DNA of 64,000 nucleotides from contig NZ_CP031217.1 of NCBI RefSeq assembly GCF_003346815.1, positions 2,542,001 to 2,606,000 on the forward strand, given 5' to 3'. The position numbers were made by a program, and so were the translations under genes. Of this stretch, positions 9,492 through 17,794 are shown in pieces; the first letter of the stretch is position 1, and each line of letters opens with the position of its first letter. The DNA is from Halarcobacter bivalviorum (GTDB taxonomy: Bacteria; Campylobacterota; Campylobacteria; Campylobacterales; Arcobacteraceae). The notes under the pieces are model-generated. The model had not been told where the DNA came from and did no database searches. It saw only the letters and a program-made list of their open reading frames with translations.

Positions 9492-10115
9492 TTAATATGA
9501 TAGTGGTGTTTTTTTAATTTTTTCATCTGCATCAGGGGAGATTGCACCAAAACCTGAATACTCTTTTTGCTCTTTTAATTTATCAAGAGGAGTTAATAAA
9601 TCCTCTTTTAGAGCAAAGTGTGCTCTTTGTTCACTTGCATTTTCATATCTTCCACCATGAACAATTGCAAGTTCTGGACAAACCTCAGCACAATAACCAC
9701 AAAAGATACATCTTCCCATATTAATTGTATATTCTAATACCTCTTTTCTAGAATTTTCATCTATTCTAGTATCCATTCTAATACAATCAGCTATGCAAAT
9801 CTTTTCACAAAGACCACATCCAATACATCTGTTTTCTCCAGATTCTAAAAGTGCAAGTAATTTATGTACTGCTCTATATCTAGGAGAGATTGGAAGCTTT
9901 TCAGCGGGATATTGTACTGTTTGCATCTCACCTTTAAATAGTGCTTGTCTCATAATATTTAGAACAATTCCTAAACCTTTAAAAAGCTCACCTTTTACTG
10001 ACCTTCTTAATACTTGTTTAAATTGCTCCCATGAAGTTTTTGGATATTCATCTTCAAATATATTTATATAATCATCTACACTAACATCTCTATTTTTTAG
10101 TTTTTCTAAACTCAT
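9492..10115 (-). CDS. nuoI: Complex I subunit I, two-[4Fe-4S] ferredoxin-like
   Basis: About 207 aa. Two tetranuclear cluster motifs are visible: CIGCGLCEKICIADCI and CIFCGYCAEVCPE. In the first, the usual proline after the fourth cysteine is isoleucine. The protein carries clusters N6a and N6b and passes electrons from NuoG towards NuoB. I chose the ATG at 10115 (MSLEKLKN), because GGAT lies 6 bases upstream of it; an in-frame TTG two codons earlier (10121) is less convincing. It sits between nuoH and nuoJ. The C-terminal tail is longer than in E. coli NuoI, as in other Campylobacterota. Confidence 0.96.
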   Translation of the reverse strand: MSLEKLKNRDVSVDDYINIFEDEYPKTSWEQFKQVLRRSVKGELFKGLGIVLNIMRQALFKGEMQTVQYPAEKLPISPRYRAVHKLLALLESGENRCIGCGLCEKICIADCIRMDTRIDENSRKEVLEYTINMGRCIFCGYCAEVCPELAIVHGGRYENASEQRAHFALKEDLLTPLDKLKEQKEYSGFGAISPDADEKIKKTPLSY

Positions 10116-10124
10116 AATCAAATC

Positions 10125-11117
10125 CTAAAACATCATCACAAAACCAGTGATTAAAATATTAATCACTGCTAATGGCATTAATACTTTCCAGCATAACCAC
10201 ATAAGTTGATCTGGTCTAATATGAGGCCATGAAGCTCTTGTCCAAAGGAAAAAGAAGATTAAAAACATAACTTTTAAAACAATTGCTAAACCACCTGAAA
10301 TAAACCATAAATCATTAAATCCCCCAAGGAAAATAAGTGAAATTAAAAAACATATTGTAAATAGATTTGCATATTCACCTATAAAAAACATTCCCCATCT
10401 AAGTCCTGAATACTCTGTTGCATATCCCGCAACAATTTCAGCTTCATGCTCAAGTAAATCAAAAGGTGTTCTATTTGTTTCAGCAAAACCTGCCATTACA
10501 AATAGAATAAAAGCTAAAGGTTGATACCAAATAATCCAATTTGAAATACCACCTGCTTGATAATTATTTATATCAATTAATGATAAAGAACCAACTAACA
10601 TTAAAGGAGCTAATAAAGCAAGCCCTGAAACTACCTCATAAGAAAGAAGTTGGATTGCTGTTCTTGCCCCTCCTAAAAGAGCCCACTTATTTGCCGAACT
10701 CATTCCAGCTAATAGTGGTCCATAAAGTCCTACTGAAGCTACTCCCATTACAAATAAAACCCCAACATTTATATCTGCAATAATTGGTCTTATGGTATAA
10801 CCAAAAAGCTCAAACTCTGGGAAAAAAGGAACTGCACTCATAGCAATAAAAGCTGTTGAAGCAGTAATAATTGGAGCTATCATAAATACAGGTTTAGCAG
10901 CATTTGCAGGAATAAAATCCTCTTTTGTGAAAAGTTTTATTCCATCTGCTGCAAGTTGTAAAAGTCCATGTGGTCCTACATTCATAGGTCCAAGCCTTCT
11001 TTGCATAAAGGCTAAAACTTTTCTTTCAATATATGTTGTAAATCCTGCAAGTGCAGCAAATACAGAAAGAATAATTACAGCTTTTATAATAGTTTCTATA
11101 ATAATTGCAGTTTCCAT
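10125..11117 (-). CDS. nuoH: Complex I subunit H
   Basis: 330 aa, about eight membrane helices. It carries the quinone-chamber signatures ERKVLAFMQRRLGPMNVGPHG near residue 31, the LLADGIKLFTKED-like block, GLYGPLLAGMSSANKWALLGG, and AETNRTPFDLLEHEAEIVAGY, an acidic loop that contacts the quinone. NuoH anchors the hydrophilic arm and forms the quinone entry tunnel with NuoB and NuoD. One base separates it from nuoG. Length and motifs are normal. Confidence 0.97.
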   Translation of the reverse strand: METAIIIETIIKAVIILSVFAALAGFTTYIERKVLAFMQRRLGPMNVGPHGLLQLAADGIKLFTKEDFIPANAAKPVFMIAPIITASTAFIAMSAVPFFPEFELFGYTIRPIIADINVGVLFVMGVASVGLYGPLLAGMSSANKWALLGGARTAIQLLSYEVVSGLALLAPLMLVGSLSLIDINNYQAGGISNWIIWYQPLAFILFVMAGFAETNRTPFDLLEHEAEIVAGYATEYSGLRWGMFFIGEYANLFTICFLISLIFLGGFNDLWFISGGLAIVLKVMFLIFFFLWTRASWPHIRPDQLMWLCWKVLMPLAVINILITGFVMMF

Positions 11118-11118
11118 T

Positions 11119-13593
11119 TTATGCCTTTTTCACAGTAGCTTTTGCATATCTTGAATTTTCAAAGAAAACTTTTGTATCTAACTCTTTTTCAAAAGTAGAG
11201 ACTAAAGCAATCTCTCCCTCAATCTGTTTTTCACAGTAAGCTTTTAATTTTCTTTGTACCGTACCAACTTCTACTATAAGCTCTTGCTTCTCTTCTAATT
11301 GTAGTTTTTCAAATAAAGATTTAGAGAAGAATATTCCTGATTGAAGATTCTCTTTAAACTCATGAGCTATTGCTGTAAACTCATTAAATTGATTTATTGG
11401 ATTAGCCTTATAAATAATAATCTCGTTTTCCTCTGCTTCTAAAGCTAAACTTTCATCTTTTTTAAGTTCTAGTTTGGTTTTAGTTTCAAATTCTCTTAAA
11501 TCATAACCTCTATATTCAGATCTATTATTTCCAAAGTAGTTAGGTAATCTATCAAAGTCTATAGCACTAAAACCTTTATCTTCAGGTAACTCTTTTGTAT
11601 ATTCAATCGTATAATCCACATCAACTTCTAAAAGTCTATTTGCAAGGTCATTTAAAACATAAGCTTTATAATCAAGAGCTGCATTTGTAGGAATTACTTT
11701 TTTATCAATATTAGTAAAAGTCCCTTCTTGCTGATTTAAAGCTGGAATATCTAAATCTGCTTCACCTAAGGCACTTAACTCAAAATCTGCTTTCTCATTG
11801 TACCCAAGAGTAAAACCACTCTCTTTTTCATATAGATTATCACAAATTAAACTTACCCCTAAACTATTTGTTTGAGGAGGAAGAATTACCACATCAAAAG
11901 CAGTATATTTATCAATTAATCCACAAAGTTTTCCTAGAGTTTCATAATTTTCATTATGAATTAAATCCTCTCCTATAATTAATGAGAATTTATCTTTTTT
12001 CTCTCTTAGAAGCTCAATTAATTCCAATAGAGTCTCATCTTTTTGAATATCATCTAAAAATTTTATATATTCAAATTCAACTTGTTTTTCCTCTTTTGTT
12101 GTAACTAATTTTTTAACTTCTTTCTCTTCTTTTGTCTCTTCATCTTTTATAAGCTCAACCACTTGCTCTTTTTTTGTTTCAACAACAGTTTTTACTCTTT
12201 GTTCTTTTTTAGAATCTATAAATTCTTGAACTTCAAGAGGTAAATCTTTAGCAAAAAGATGTAAGATAAGGTATAAAATTGAGCTTTCTACATTTGGCTT
12301 ATGATAAATAAACTCTGTTGTTTTTCCCCGCTTACCAATTTTTTCAATAACTGGGTCTTGTACTGGATGGAAATAAAGAGCTGCTCCTTTATTCATAATA
12401 ACAGAGTTATTTAAAGCATATCTTGCACTAGGTAAATCAGATTTTAAATAAGCACCAACAGAAATTACAAAATTTGAATCATGTACATCTTTTAGTGTTG
12501 AAGAGTAAAGTGAACTTCCAGAAGTTAAACTATAGTTTTCTAAAAATCTTTTAAATCTAAAGGCATCTTTATTTACTAATTTTGCTCCTGTTTTTTGGGC
12601 AATCTTTTGAAGTAATAAAGCCTCTTCATTTGTAATATATGAATTAAATTTTATAGATTCTGCTTTTTTGAAAGCTTCAATTGCTTCATTAAAAGCTTTT
12701 TCATCTTTCCCTTGTGCTTTATTTTCAAAATCATATGCAAATCTTGCTGCACCATTTAAAGTTGAATAATGATGTTCATTTGTAACTCTATAAATCTTAG
12801 GACTTGAATCTTCTATTGAAGTATGTTTTGTCTCATAATACATATAAGCACAATCACTTGAGTGTGGATTTGCTGCTGGAATTCTTGTAAGCTCCCAAGC
12901 ATTTGATTTATATTGAAAATCATTTGAAACTAAAGCTCCAACTGGACAAACAGAGATACACTCTCCACAATCAGTACAATTATCTTCTTCAAAACCAATA
13001 AGTGATTTATTTAATTTATTCCACATTGAGTATGCATCTTTTGGCATCTCATCTTTATAATATTTATCAATTGGTTCAGAACCTCTTTTTACAGTGCTTA
13101 AAGCATTTGAACCAATCATATCTTTACATACAGTTACACACTTTTCACAAACAATACAAAGTCCTGGGTCATAATTCATTACACCCCAGTGTTGAGTTGG
13201 TCTTGGAACATCTTTAATAGAGTAGCTTTGCGAATCTAGTTTCATATAAAGAGTATAATTTTGTAATTCACACTCTCCACTTTGGTCACATACTCCACAC
13301 TGTAATGGATGGTTTACATCATAAACCTCCATAATAGCTCGTCTCTCTTTTTCAATATTTGCAGTTGAAGTAACTACATTCATACCCTCTTTTACTTTAG
13401 CATTACAAGCATAAATCTGTTTTCCATCTGCTTCTACAAGACAGAGTCTACATGCTAAAGTAGGCGAACATCTTGTTAAATAACATAAAGCAGGAATAAA
13501 AATATCATTTGCTCTTGCTGTATTTAAAATAGTTTCATCACTTTTAGCTTCAACAACCTTTCCATTTATTGTTAAGCTTATTAAATCACTCAT
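11119..13593 (-). CDS. nuoG: Complex I subunit G, iron-sulfur subunit with Campylobacterota-type C-terminus
   Basis: 824 aa. N-terminal [2Fe-2S] ligands C37, C48, C51 and C63; then H95-x3-C99-x2-C102-x5-C108; then two ferredoxin-type clusters C146/149/152/156 and C206/209/212/216 (the last in CTDCGECISVCPVGA). After these comes a degenerate molybdopterin-oxidoreductase-like domain, interrupted at about residues 460-510 by a lysine- and glutamate-rich linker (KKEQRVKTVVETKKEQVVEL and onward). Segments 373-413, 537-571 and 790-824 resemble the next gene's product. In relatives NuoG receives electrons from flavodoxin-type donors via the two replacement subunits rather than from NuoEF. Confidence 0.96.
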   Translation of the reverse strand: MSDLISLTINGKVVEAKSDETILNTARANDIFIPALCYLTRCSPTLACRLCLVEADGKQIYACNAKVKEGMNVVTSTANIEKERRAIMEVYDVNHPLQCGVCDQSGECELQNYTLYMKLDSQSYSIKDVPRPTQHWGVMNYDPGLCIVCEKCVTVCKDMIGSNALSTVKRGSEPIDKYYKDEMPKDAYSMWNKLNKSLIGFEEDNCTDCGECISVCPVGALVSNDFQYKSNAWELTRIPAANPHSSDCAYMYYETKHTSIEDSSPKIYRVTNEHHYSTLNGAARFAYDFENKAQGKDEKAFNEAIEAFKKAESIKFNSYITNEEALLLQKIAQKTGAKLVNKDAFRFKRFLENYSLTSGSSLYSSTLKDVHDSNFVISVGAYLKSDLPSARYALNNSVIMNKGAALYFHPVQDPVIEKIGKRGKTTEFIYHKPNVESSILYLILHLFAKDLPLEVQEFIDSKKEQRVKTVVETKKEQVVELIKDEETKEEKEVKKLVTTKEEKQVEFEYIKFLDDIQKDETLLELIELLREKKDKFSLIIGEDLIHNENYETLGKLCGLIDKYTAFDVVILPPQTNSLGVSLICDNLYEKESGFTLGYNEKADFELSALGEADLDIPALNQQEGTFTNIDKKVIPTNAALDYKAYVLNDLANRLLEVDVDYTIEYTKELPEDKGFSAIDFDRLPNYFGNNRSEYRGYDLREFETKTKLELKKDESLALEAEENEIIIYKANPINQFNEFTAIAHEFKENLQSGIFFSKSLFEKLQLEEKQELIVEVGTVQRKLKAYCEKQIEGEIALVSTFEKELDTKVFFENSRYAKATVKKA

Positions 13594-13595
13594 AA

Positions 13596-14405
13596 TTAAG
13601 CCTTCTCTATCCTAACTTGTTTGTATCTATAATTTTCGGCTAAAAAGCTAATATTATCTGTCTCAATTGGACATAAAGCTACAGTTCCATATAAATCTTC
13701 ATTTATAATAAACTCTTTTTTTACTTTTTGACCATTGAAATTTAAATAAACCTCATCTTTGTTTTGAATCTTAGCAATTCTTGCAAAAGATTGGCTTCCT
13801 ACTAACTTTTGGCAATTCTCTTCATCAAATATTGTATAAACAACTGTTCCATTATATGAATCTAACTCTTCTACTTCTTCTAAGTTTTCATCTTCACAAG
13901 AGTCAACTGCTTTTTGAGTCTTCTCATCTAAACAGATAACGTCTAAATCAGTATATTTTTTTATTGCAGCTAATATTTTTACAATATTTTCTGCTCTTTC
14001 GTGTGTTGTAATATCTCTTCCCACAAGTAAAGATTTTGAAGTTTTCTCTTCACTCTTTTCTTTTGCTTCTTCAAATTCTTCTTCTCCAGCTGAACTCTCT
14101 GCAGAAATATATCCAATATCTAAATCTTCTAAATATCCTTGAATTTTTGAGCTTGGAGAAGTAGCAAAAGTTTCTAATAATAATGAGGCGATTCCTTCTT
14201 CACTTCCAACTTCATATTTAATTAATTGTGAATAGTAAACTTTTAAATCTATATTATCAATAGGATGCATATAAATAAATTCTGCATTTTTTTTAGCTAT
14301 TGTTTGAATAATAGCCTCTTTCACTTCCTCATTATCTTGGGCTAAAAATGACCCAAATGAGATAATATAATCACTATTTAAAATTTTCTCTATTTTATTA
14401 TTCAT
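13596..14405 (-). CDS. Complex I accessory subunit in the nuoF position (Cj1574-like)
   Basis: 269 aa, no flavin, NADH or iron-sulfur motifs, so it is not NuoF. Its place between nuoG and the 89-aa gene matches the second of the two replacement subunits known in Campylobacter and Helicobacter nuo operons. Three segments look like NuoG: residues 11-50 (SDYIISFGSFLA ... FIYMHPID) resemble NuoG 373-413 (SNFVISVGAYLK ... LYFHPVQD); 125-159 (SLLVGRDITTHE ... YTDLDVICL) resemble NuoG 537-571; and both end in a GxxALxxxFE-type strand plus a YRY/SRY-x-x-V-x-x-KA tail. An acidic linker (EEEFEEAKEKSEEK) lies between. It begins inside the stop region of the preceding gene (4-base overlap). Confidence 0.85.
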   Translation of the reverse strand: MNNKIEKILNSDYIISFGSFLAQDNEEVKEAIIQTIAKKNAEFIYMHPIDNIDLKVYYSQLIKYEVGSEEGIASLLLETFATSPSSKIQGYLEDLDIGYISAESSAGEEEFEEAKEKSEEKTSKSLLVGRDITTHERAENIVKILAAIKKYTDLDVICLDEKTQKAVDSCEDENLEEVEELDSYNGTVVYTIFDEENCQKLVGSQSFARIAKIQNKDEVYLNFNGQKVKKEFIINEDLYGTVALCPIETDNISFLAENYRYKQVRIEKA

Positions 14406-14671
14406 TCTTCCTCTTTATCTTCTTGTTTAATCTCTACTGCTGGAGTCTCTTTTTTTACAACAATTGTCCAATCAACCTCATTGAATTTAATTGAATTCAT
14501 AAGTGTATATCCATGCTCTTTTATTAAATCTGCACTTTTTTGAACAGATGAAAAATCCCCTATTTCAAAAAGGAAAATTGCATTTTCACCTTTTGAAATA
14601 TCCTTATCCATAAGCTCTAACATTCGCTCATAAAAATTATCTTTTAGTAATCTTAAGTCAAATCTTTTCAT
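14402..14671 (-). CDS. Complex I accessory subunit in the nuoE position (Cj1575/HP1264-like)
   Basis: 89 aa. It begins [20 protein letters not shown] and continues with FLFEIGDFSSVQKSADLIKE and FNEVDWTIVVKK, which is the pattern of the small protein that replaces NuoE in Campylobacter and Helicobacter. There are no cysteines for the usual [2Fe-2S] cluster, so it cannot do NuoE's chemistry. Its job is probably docking of the alternative electron donor or structural support of NuoG (inference). The ATG overlaps the stop of a 31-codon micro-ORF, and its own end overlaps the next gene by 4 bases. Confidence 0.88.
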   Translation of the reverse strand: MKRFDLRLLKDNFYERMLELMDKDISKGENAIFLFEIGDFSSVQKSADLIKEHGYTLMNSIKFNEVDWTIVVKKETPAVEIKQEDKEEE

Positions 14672-14763
14672 AATAACCCTACTTCCATGGCTTTACTTCT
14701 TTCCAACCATTTCGGTTCTGAAGCTAAAAAATTAAAGCTATTTACTTTTTTAATGCTTCTCAT
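14668..14763 (-). CDS. 31-codon micro-ORF coupled between nuoD and the nuoE-position gene
   Basis: Its ATG overlaps the nuoD stop (ATGA, 14760-14763) and its TGA overlaps the next ATG (ATGA, 14668-14671). The frame is therefore held exactly between two coupled genes. The predicted peptide starts [20 protein letters not shown] and ends AMEVGLL; it has no membrane helix or cysteine. A GGTGAG within the nuoD end lies 8 bases before the ATG. I do not recognise it. It may be a real small subunit, or a translated linker that keeps ribosomes moving through the gap so that the next gene is translated. The perfect double overlap favours translation. Confidence 0.55.
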   Translation of the reverse strand: MRSIKKVNSFNFLASEPKWLERSKAMEVGLL

Positions 14764-15989
14764 CTATCAATCTCACCAAATACAATATTTAAATTACCAA
14801 TAATAGTTACAACATCAGCTAATTGATGTCCTGGTAACATCTCTTCTAAAACTCCTGTGTGCCAAAAAGATGGTGCTCTTAATTTCATTTTATAAGCATA
14901 AGGTGTTCCATCACTTACAATCATATACCCAAGCTCACCTTTTGGAGACTCTGTTGCCACATAGATTTCACCTTTTGGTGGTCTCATTCCTTGTGTTACA
15001 AGAACAAAGTGCTGCATTAAAGAGTAGTTTTGAGTCATAATTTGCTCTTTTGGTGCAGAGATATATTCAGGAGCATGAGCCATTAAAGAAGATTCACTTC
15101 CTTTATACATAGGAATTAATTGTCTTAAGATTTTTGCTGTTTCTCTCATTTCTTGAATATAACACTTATATCTTCCATAAGCATCCCCTGTGCTTGCAAT
15201 TGGTACATTAAAATCAAGTTCAGGATAAAGACCATAAGGCATCTCTTTTCTTAAATCCCATTTAACACCAGCTGCTCGTAAAACTATTCCAGTACAACCC
15301 CAAGACTTTGCAAGTTTCTCATCTATAACACCTACATTTTCAAGTCTCATTCTCCAGATTCTATTTTCAGTAAGTAAGCCTTCGTATCTATCAATTTCTT
15401 TTTCAAAGTTAGTAATAAATCTTTCTAAGTCTTCACACCAAGTATCTGGTAAATCTAAAGGAACTCCTCCAATTCTAACTGCACTATGAGTAAGTCTTGC
15501 ACCACAATAGTCTTCTATTAAGTCCATTGCATATTCTCTTTCTCTAAAGGCATATAAAAATACAGACATCGCTCCTACATCAAGTGCATGAGTTGCTAAC
15601 CAAAAAAGATGAGACATAATTCTATTTAGCTCTAAAAGCATTGTTCTTATTATCTCTGCTCTTCTTGGAGCTTCAATTCCAAGTAGTTTCTCAACTGCTA
15701 AGGCAAAACCATAGTTATTTGAAGTTGAAGCAATATAATCCATACGATCTGTAGTAGGTAAGAACTCATTATAAATCATATTCTCACCCATTTTTTCCAT
15801 ACCTCTGTGTAAGTATCCAATTCCAGGTGTTGCTTTTACTACTTCTTCCCCTTTAAGTTCAAGCATAAGTCTCATTTGACCATGAGCTGAGGGGTGTTGA
15901 GGCCCAAAGTTTACCATCATGGTATTATCTTCACGCTCAAAATTAATATTTTCAAAGAAAGGTTTTAATCTATTTGCTGTTTGTCGCAT
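14760..15989 (-). CDS. nuoD: Complex I subunit D (49-kDa-type)
   Basis: 409 aa. It shows [14 protein letters not shown] near residue 27, the quinone-binding HRGMEK loop, and the NiFe-hydrogenase-like core: [28 protein letters not shown] and the C-terminal [22 protein letters not shown] with VFGEIDR. With NuoB it forms the quinone reduction site. It is not fused to NuoC, unlike in E. coli. One base separates it from nuoC. Length is normal. Confidence 0.97.
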   Translation of the reverse strand: MRQTANRLKPFFENINFEREDNTMMVNFGPQHPSAHGQMRLMLELKGEEVVKATPGIGYLHRGMEKMGENMIYNEFLPTTDRMDYIASTSNNYGFALAVEKLLGIEAPRRAEIIRTMLLELNRIMSHLFWLATHALDVGAMSVFLYAFREREYAMDLIEDYCGARLTHSAVRIGGVPLDLPDTWCEDLERFITNFEKEIDRYEGLLTENRIWRMRLENVGVIDEKLAKSWGCTGIVLRAAGVKWDLRKEMPYGLYPELDFNVPIASTGDAYGRYKCYIQEMRETAKILRQLIPMYKGSESSLMAHAPEYISAPKEQIMTQNYSLMQHFVLVTQGMRPPKGEIYVATESPKGELGYMIVSDGTPYAYKMKLRAPSFWHTGVLEEMLPGHQLADVVTIIGNLNIVFGEIDR

Positions 15990-15990
15990 C

Positions 15991-16800
15991 TTATCTTCTC
16001 TTCTTTAGTGTAACACTTTTGTTTTCATCAAACTTTTTGATAATAGGAACTCCACCCTCTTCTTGATAAGCTAAAGGTGTATGTTCAGGCTCATTTCCAT
16101 TTGTAATATCCACTCCATATGGAACTTCATGTCCTAATCTTGCAAATCTTTTTGTATCATATCTATCAATAGCTGCTGAGTCTCTTATTTCAGGCCCTAT
16201 CTCTTCTCTAGCTTCTTTACCAAAGATTTTGTCAACTTCATACCAAGATGCTGCCTCATCCCCTTGTAGAGGATAAGTTTTTCTTAAGGGATGGTCATAC
16301 CAATCATCAGGCATAATAATTCTTTTTAGATTTGGATGATTTGCAACTTTTACTCCGTACATATCAAACATCTCTCTTTCAGACCAATTTGCCATTTTAA
16401 AAACAGAAGATACAGATTCAAGTGCTTGTTTTTCACGGATAAAAGTTTTTACTCTTACTCTTTTTCTTTTATTTAAAGATAAAAGTTCATAAAAAATCTC
16501 AAATCCACCTCTTTGTGCAATATAATCAATTGCAGAAAGCTCCATTAACATCTCGTAAGCTAAAACTTCTTTAAAAAAAGTAAGAACAGCGACATTATCT
16601 TCGGGCTTTATATATAAAACTAACTCATCTATTTCTATATATGAATTTAAAATCTCATACTTTTCACTTAAAAGCTTTGTATCTAAAGCATATACTTCAT
16701 CACTACTTACTTCTTTTTTAGGTGTAGCAGGAGTAATATAAAATCTATCACTAAAATAAGACTTTTTTTGTACATCATGTTTAGGAGTATATTTTCTCAT
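15991..16800 (-). CDS. nuoC: Complex I subunit C (30-kDa-type)
   Basis: 269 aa. The 30-kDa core is seen in [10 protein letters not shown], the [10 protein letters not shown] strand, and the signature [45 protein letters not shown]. Before the core is an N-terminal extension of about 45 residues rich in lysine; after it a tail of ~80 residues that is longer than in E. coli NuoCD, as in other Campylobacterota. It is a structural subunit of the hydrophilic arm near NuoD. The start overlaps the nuoB stop by one base. Confidence 0.96.
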   Translation of the reverse strand: MRKYTPKHDVQKKSYFSDRFYITPATPKKEVSSDEVYALDTKLLSEKYEILNSYIEIDELVLYIKPEDNVAVLTFFKEVLAYEMLMELSAIDYIAQRGGFEIFYELLSLNKRKRVRVKTFIREKQALESVSSVFKMANWSEREMFDMYGVKVANHPNLKRIIMPDDWYDHPLRKTYPLQGDEAASWYEVDKIFGKEAREEIGPEIRDSAAIDRYDTKRFARLGHEVPYGVDITNGNEPEHTPLAYQEEGGVPIIKKFDENKSVTLKKRR

Positions 16801-17309
16801 TATACAAGCCTCTTTTTCTTGATTTTTCTAAAGATAGACTCTCTTCTAATTTTCTTTTGAAGCATCATTAGTGCATATTGTAAAGTCTCTGGTCTAGGAG
16901 CACAACCAGGAAGATAGATATCAACAGGTACAATTCTATCTGCCCCTTGAACTGTTGCATAAGTATTAAACATTCCACCCGTATTAGCACATGAACCCAT
17001 TGAGATAACCCATTTTGGTTCAGGCATTTGGTCATAAAGTCTTCTCATAAACTCTGCGTGTTTTTTTGTAAGTGTTCCAGCAATTACAATTACATCTGCT
17101 TGTCTTGGGCTTGCACGGAAAATTGTTCCAAATCTATCAAAGTCATATCTTGACGCACCCGTTGCCATCATCTCAATAGCACAACATGCTAATCCATAAG
17201 TTAAAGGCCATAAAGAGTTTGACCTTCCCCAGTTTACTAACTTATCAACTGTAGTTAAAGCAATTGGAGCTCCACCATCTTTAAAATAGTCTACTTTATG
17301 TTGTGCCAT
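16800..17309 (-). CDS. nuoB: Complex I subunit B (cluster N2)
   Basis: 169 aa from the chosen start. Cluster N2 ligands are the tandem cysteines C42-C43 in [14 protein letters not shown]107 in [10 protein letters not shown] and C136 in LPGCAPRPE. The start is taken at 17309 (MAQHKVDYF) because AGGAG lies 7 bases before it; an in-frame ATG at 17330 would extend the protein 7 residues into the nuoA frame with no ribosome site. With the chosen start the gene overlaps nuoA by 19 bases. NuoB passes electrons from NuoI to quinone. Confidence 0.96.
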   Translation of the reverse strand: MAQHKVDYFKDGGAPIALTTVDKLVNWGRSNSLWPLTYGLACCAIEMMATGASRYDFDRFGTIFRASPRQADVIVIAGTLTKKHAEFMRRLYDQMPEPKWVISMGSCANTGGMFNTYATVQGADRIVPVDIYLPGCAPRPETLQYALMMLQKKIRRESIFRKIKKKRLV

Positions 17310-17680
17310 TCTAAAGCTCCTTTTTTCCAAGCATATATAAATCCAATTGTTAATAATAAAATAAATAAAATCATCTCAACAAAGCCAAACCATCCAAGTA
17401 CTTGGAAATTGATTGCCCATGGAAACATAAATATAATTTCAATATCAAATAAAATAAAAAGTAGTGCCATTAAATAAAATTGTATAGATACACTACTTGG
17501 TTGTTTTGTAACTTCTGGTCCACACTCATAAAGTGAAGTTTTTAGCTTTTCTGTATTTAATCTTGCAATTTTTCTACCAAGAACTCTTGCAATATAAACT
17601 ACAGTAAGAAAAATACCAAAACTTAAAACAAACATAACAAAAACGCCAAAATACGGATGTGAAAACTCCATATGTGTCAT
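17291..17680 (-). CDS. nuoA: Complex I subunit A
   Basis: 129 aa with three membrane helices. The loop after helix 1 has the family motif [13 protein letters not shown] (here the cysteine reported to sit near the quinone channel) and helix 2 has [17 protein letters not shown]. It is the first gene of the nuo operon; GGAT precedes its ATG and the AT-rich gap 17681-17794 must contain the operon promoter, though I see no convincing -10/-35 pair. The last 19 bases are shared with nuoB. Confidence 0.96.
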   Translation of the reverse strand: MTHMEFSHPYFGVFVMFVLSFGIFLTVVYIARVLGRKIARLNTEKLKTSLYECGPEVTKQPSSVSIQFYLMALLFILFDIEIIFMFPWAINFQVLGWFGFVEMILFILLLTIGFIYAWKKGALEWHNIK

Positions 17681-17794
17681 GTTTTATCCTTAAAAAATTT
17701 TAGTTTATAACTATCTCTTTTACAAACCTATAAGATTGCTTAATATTTTTTTATAGTTATTAATTATAGTTAATTTTTATTTATAAAGTCTAAT

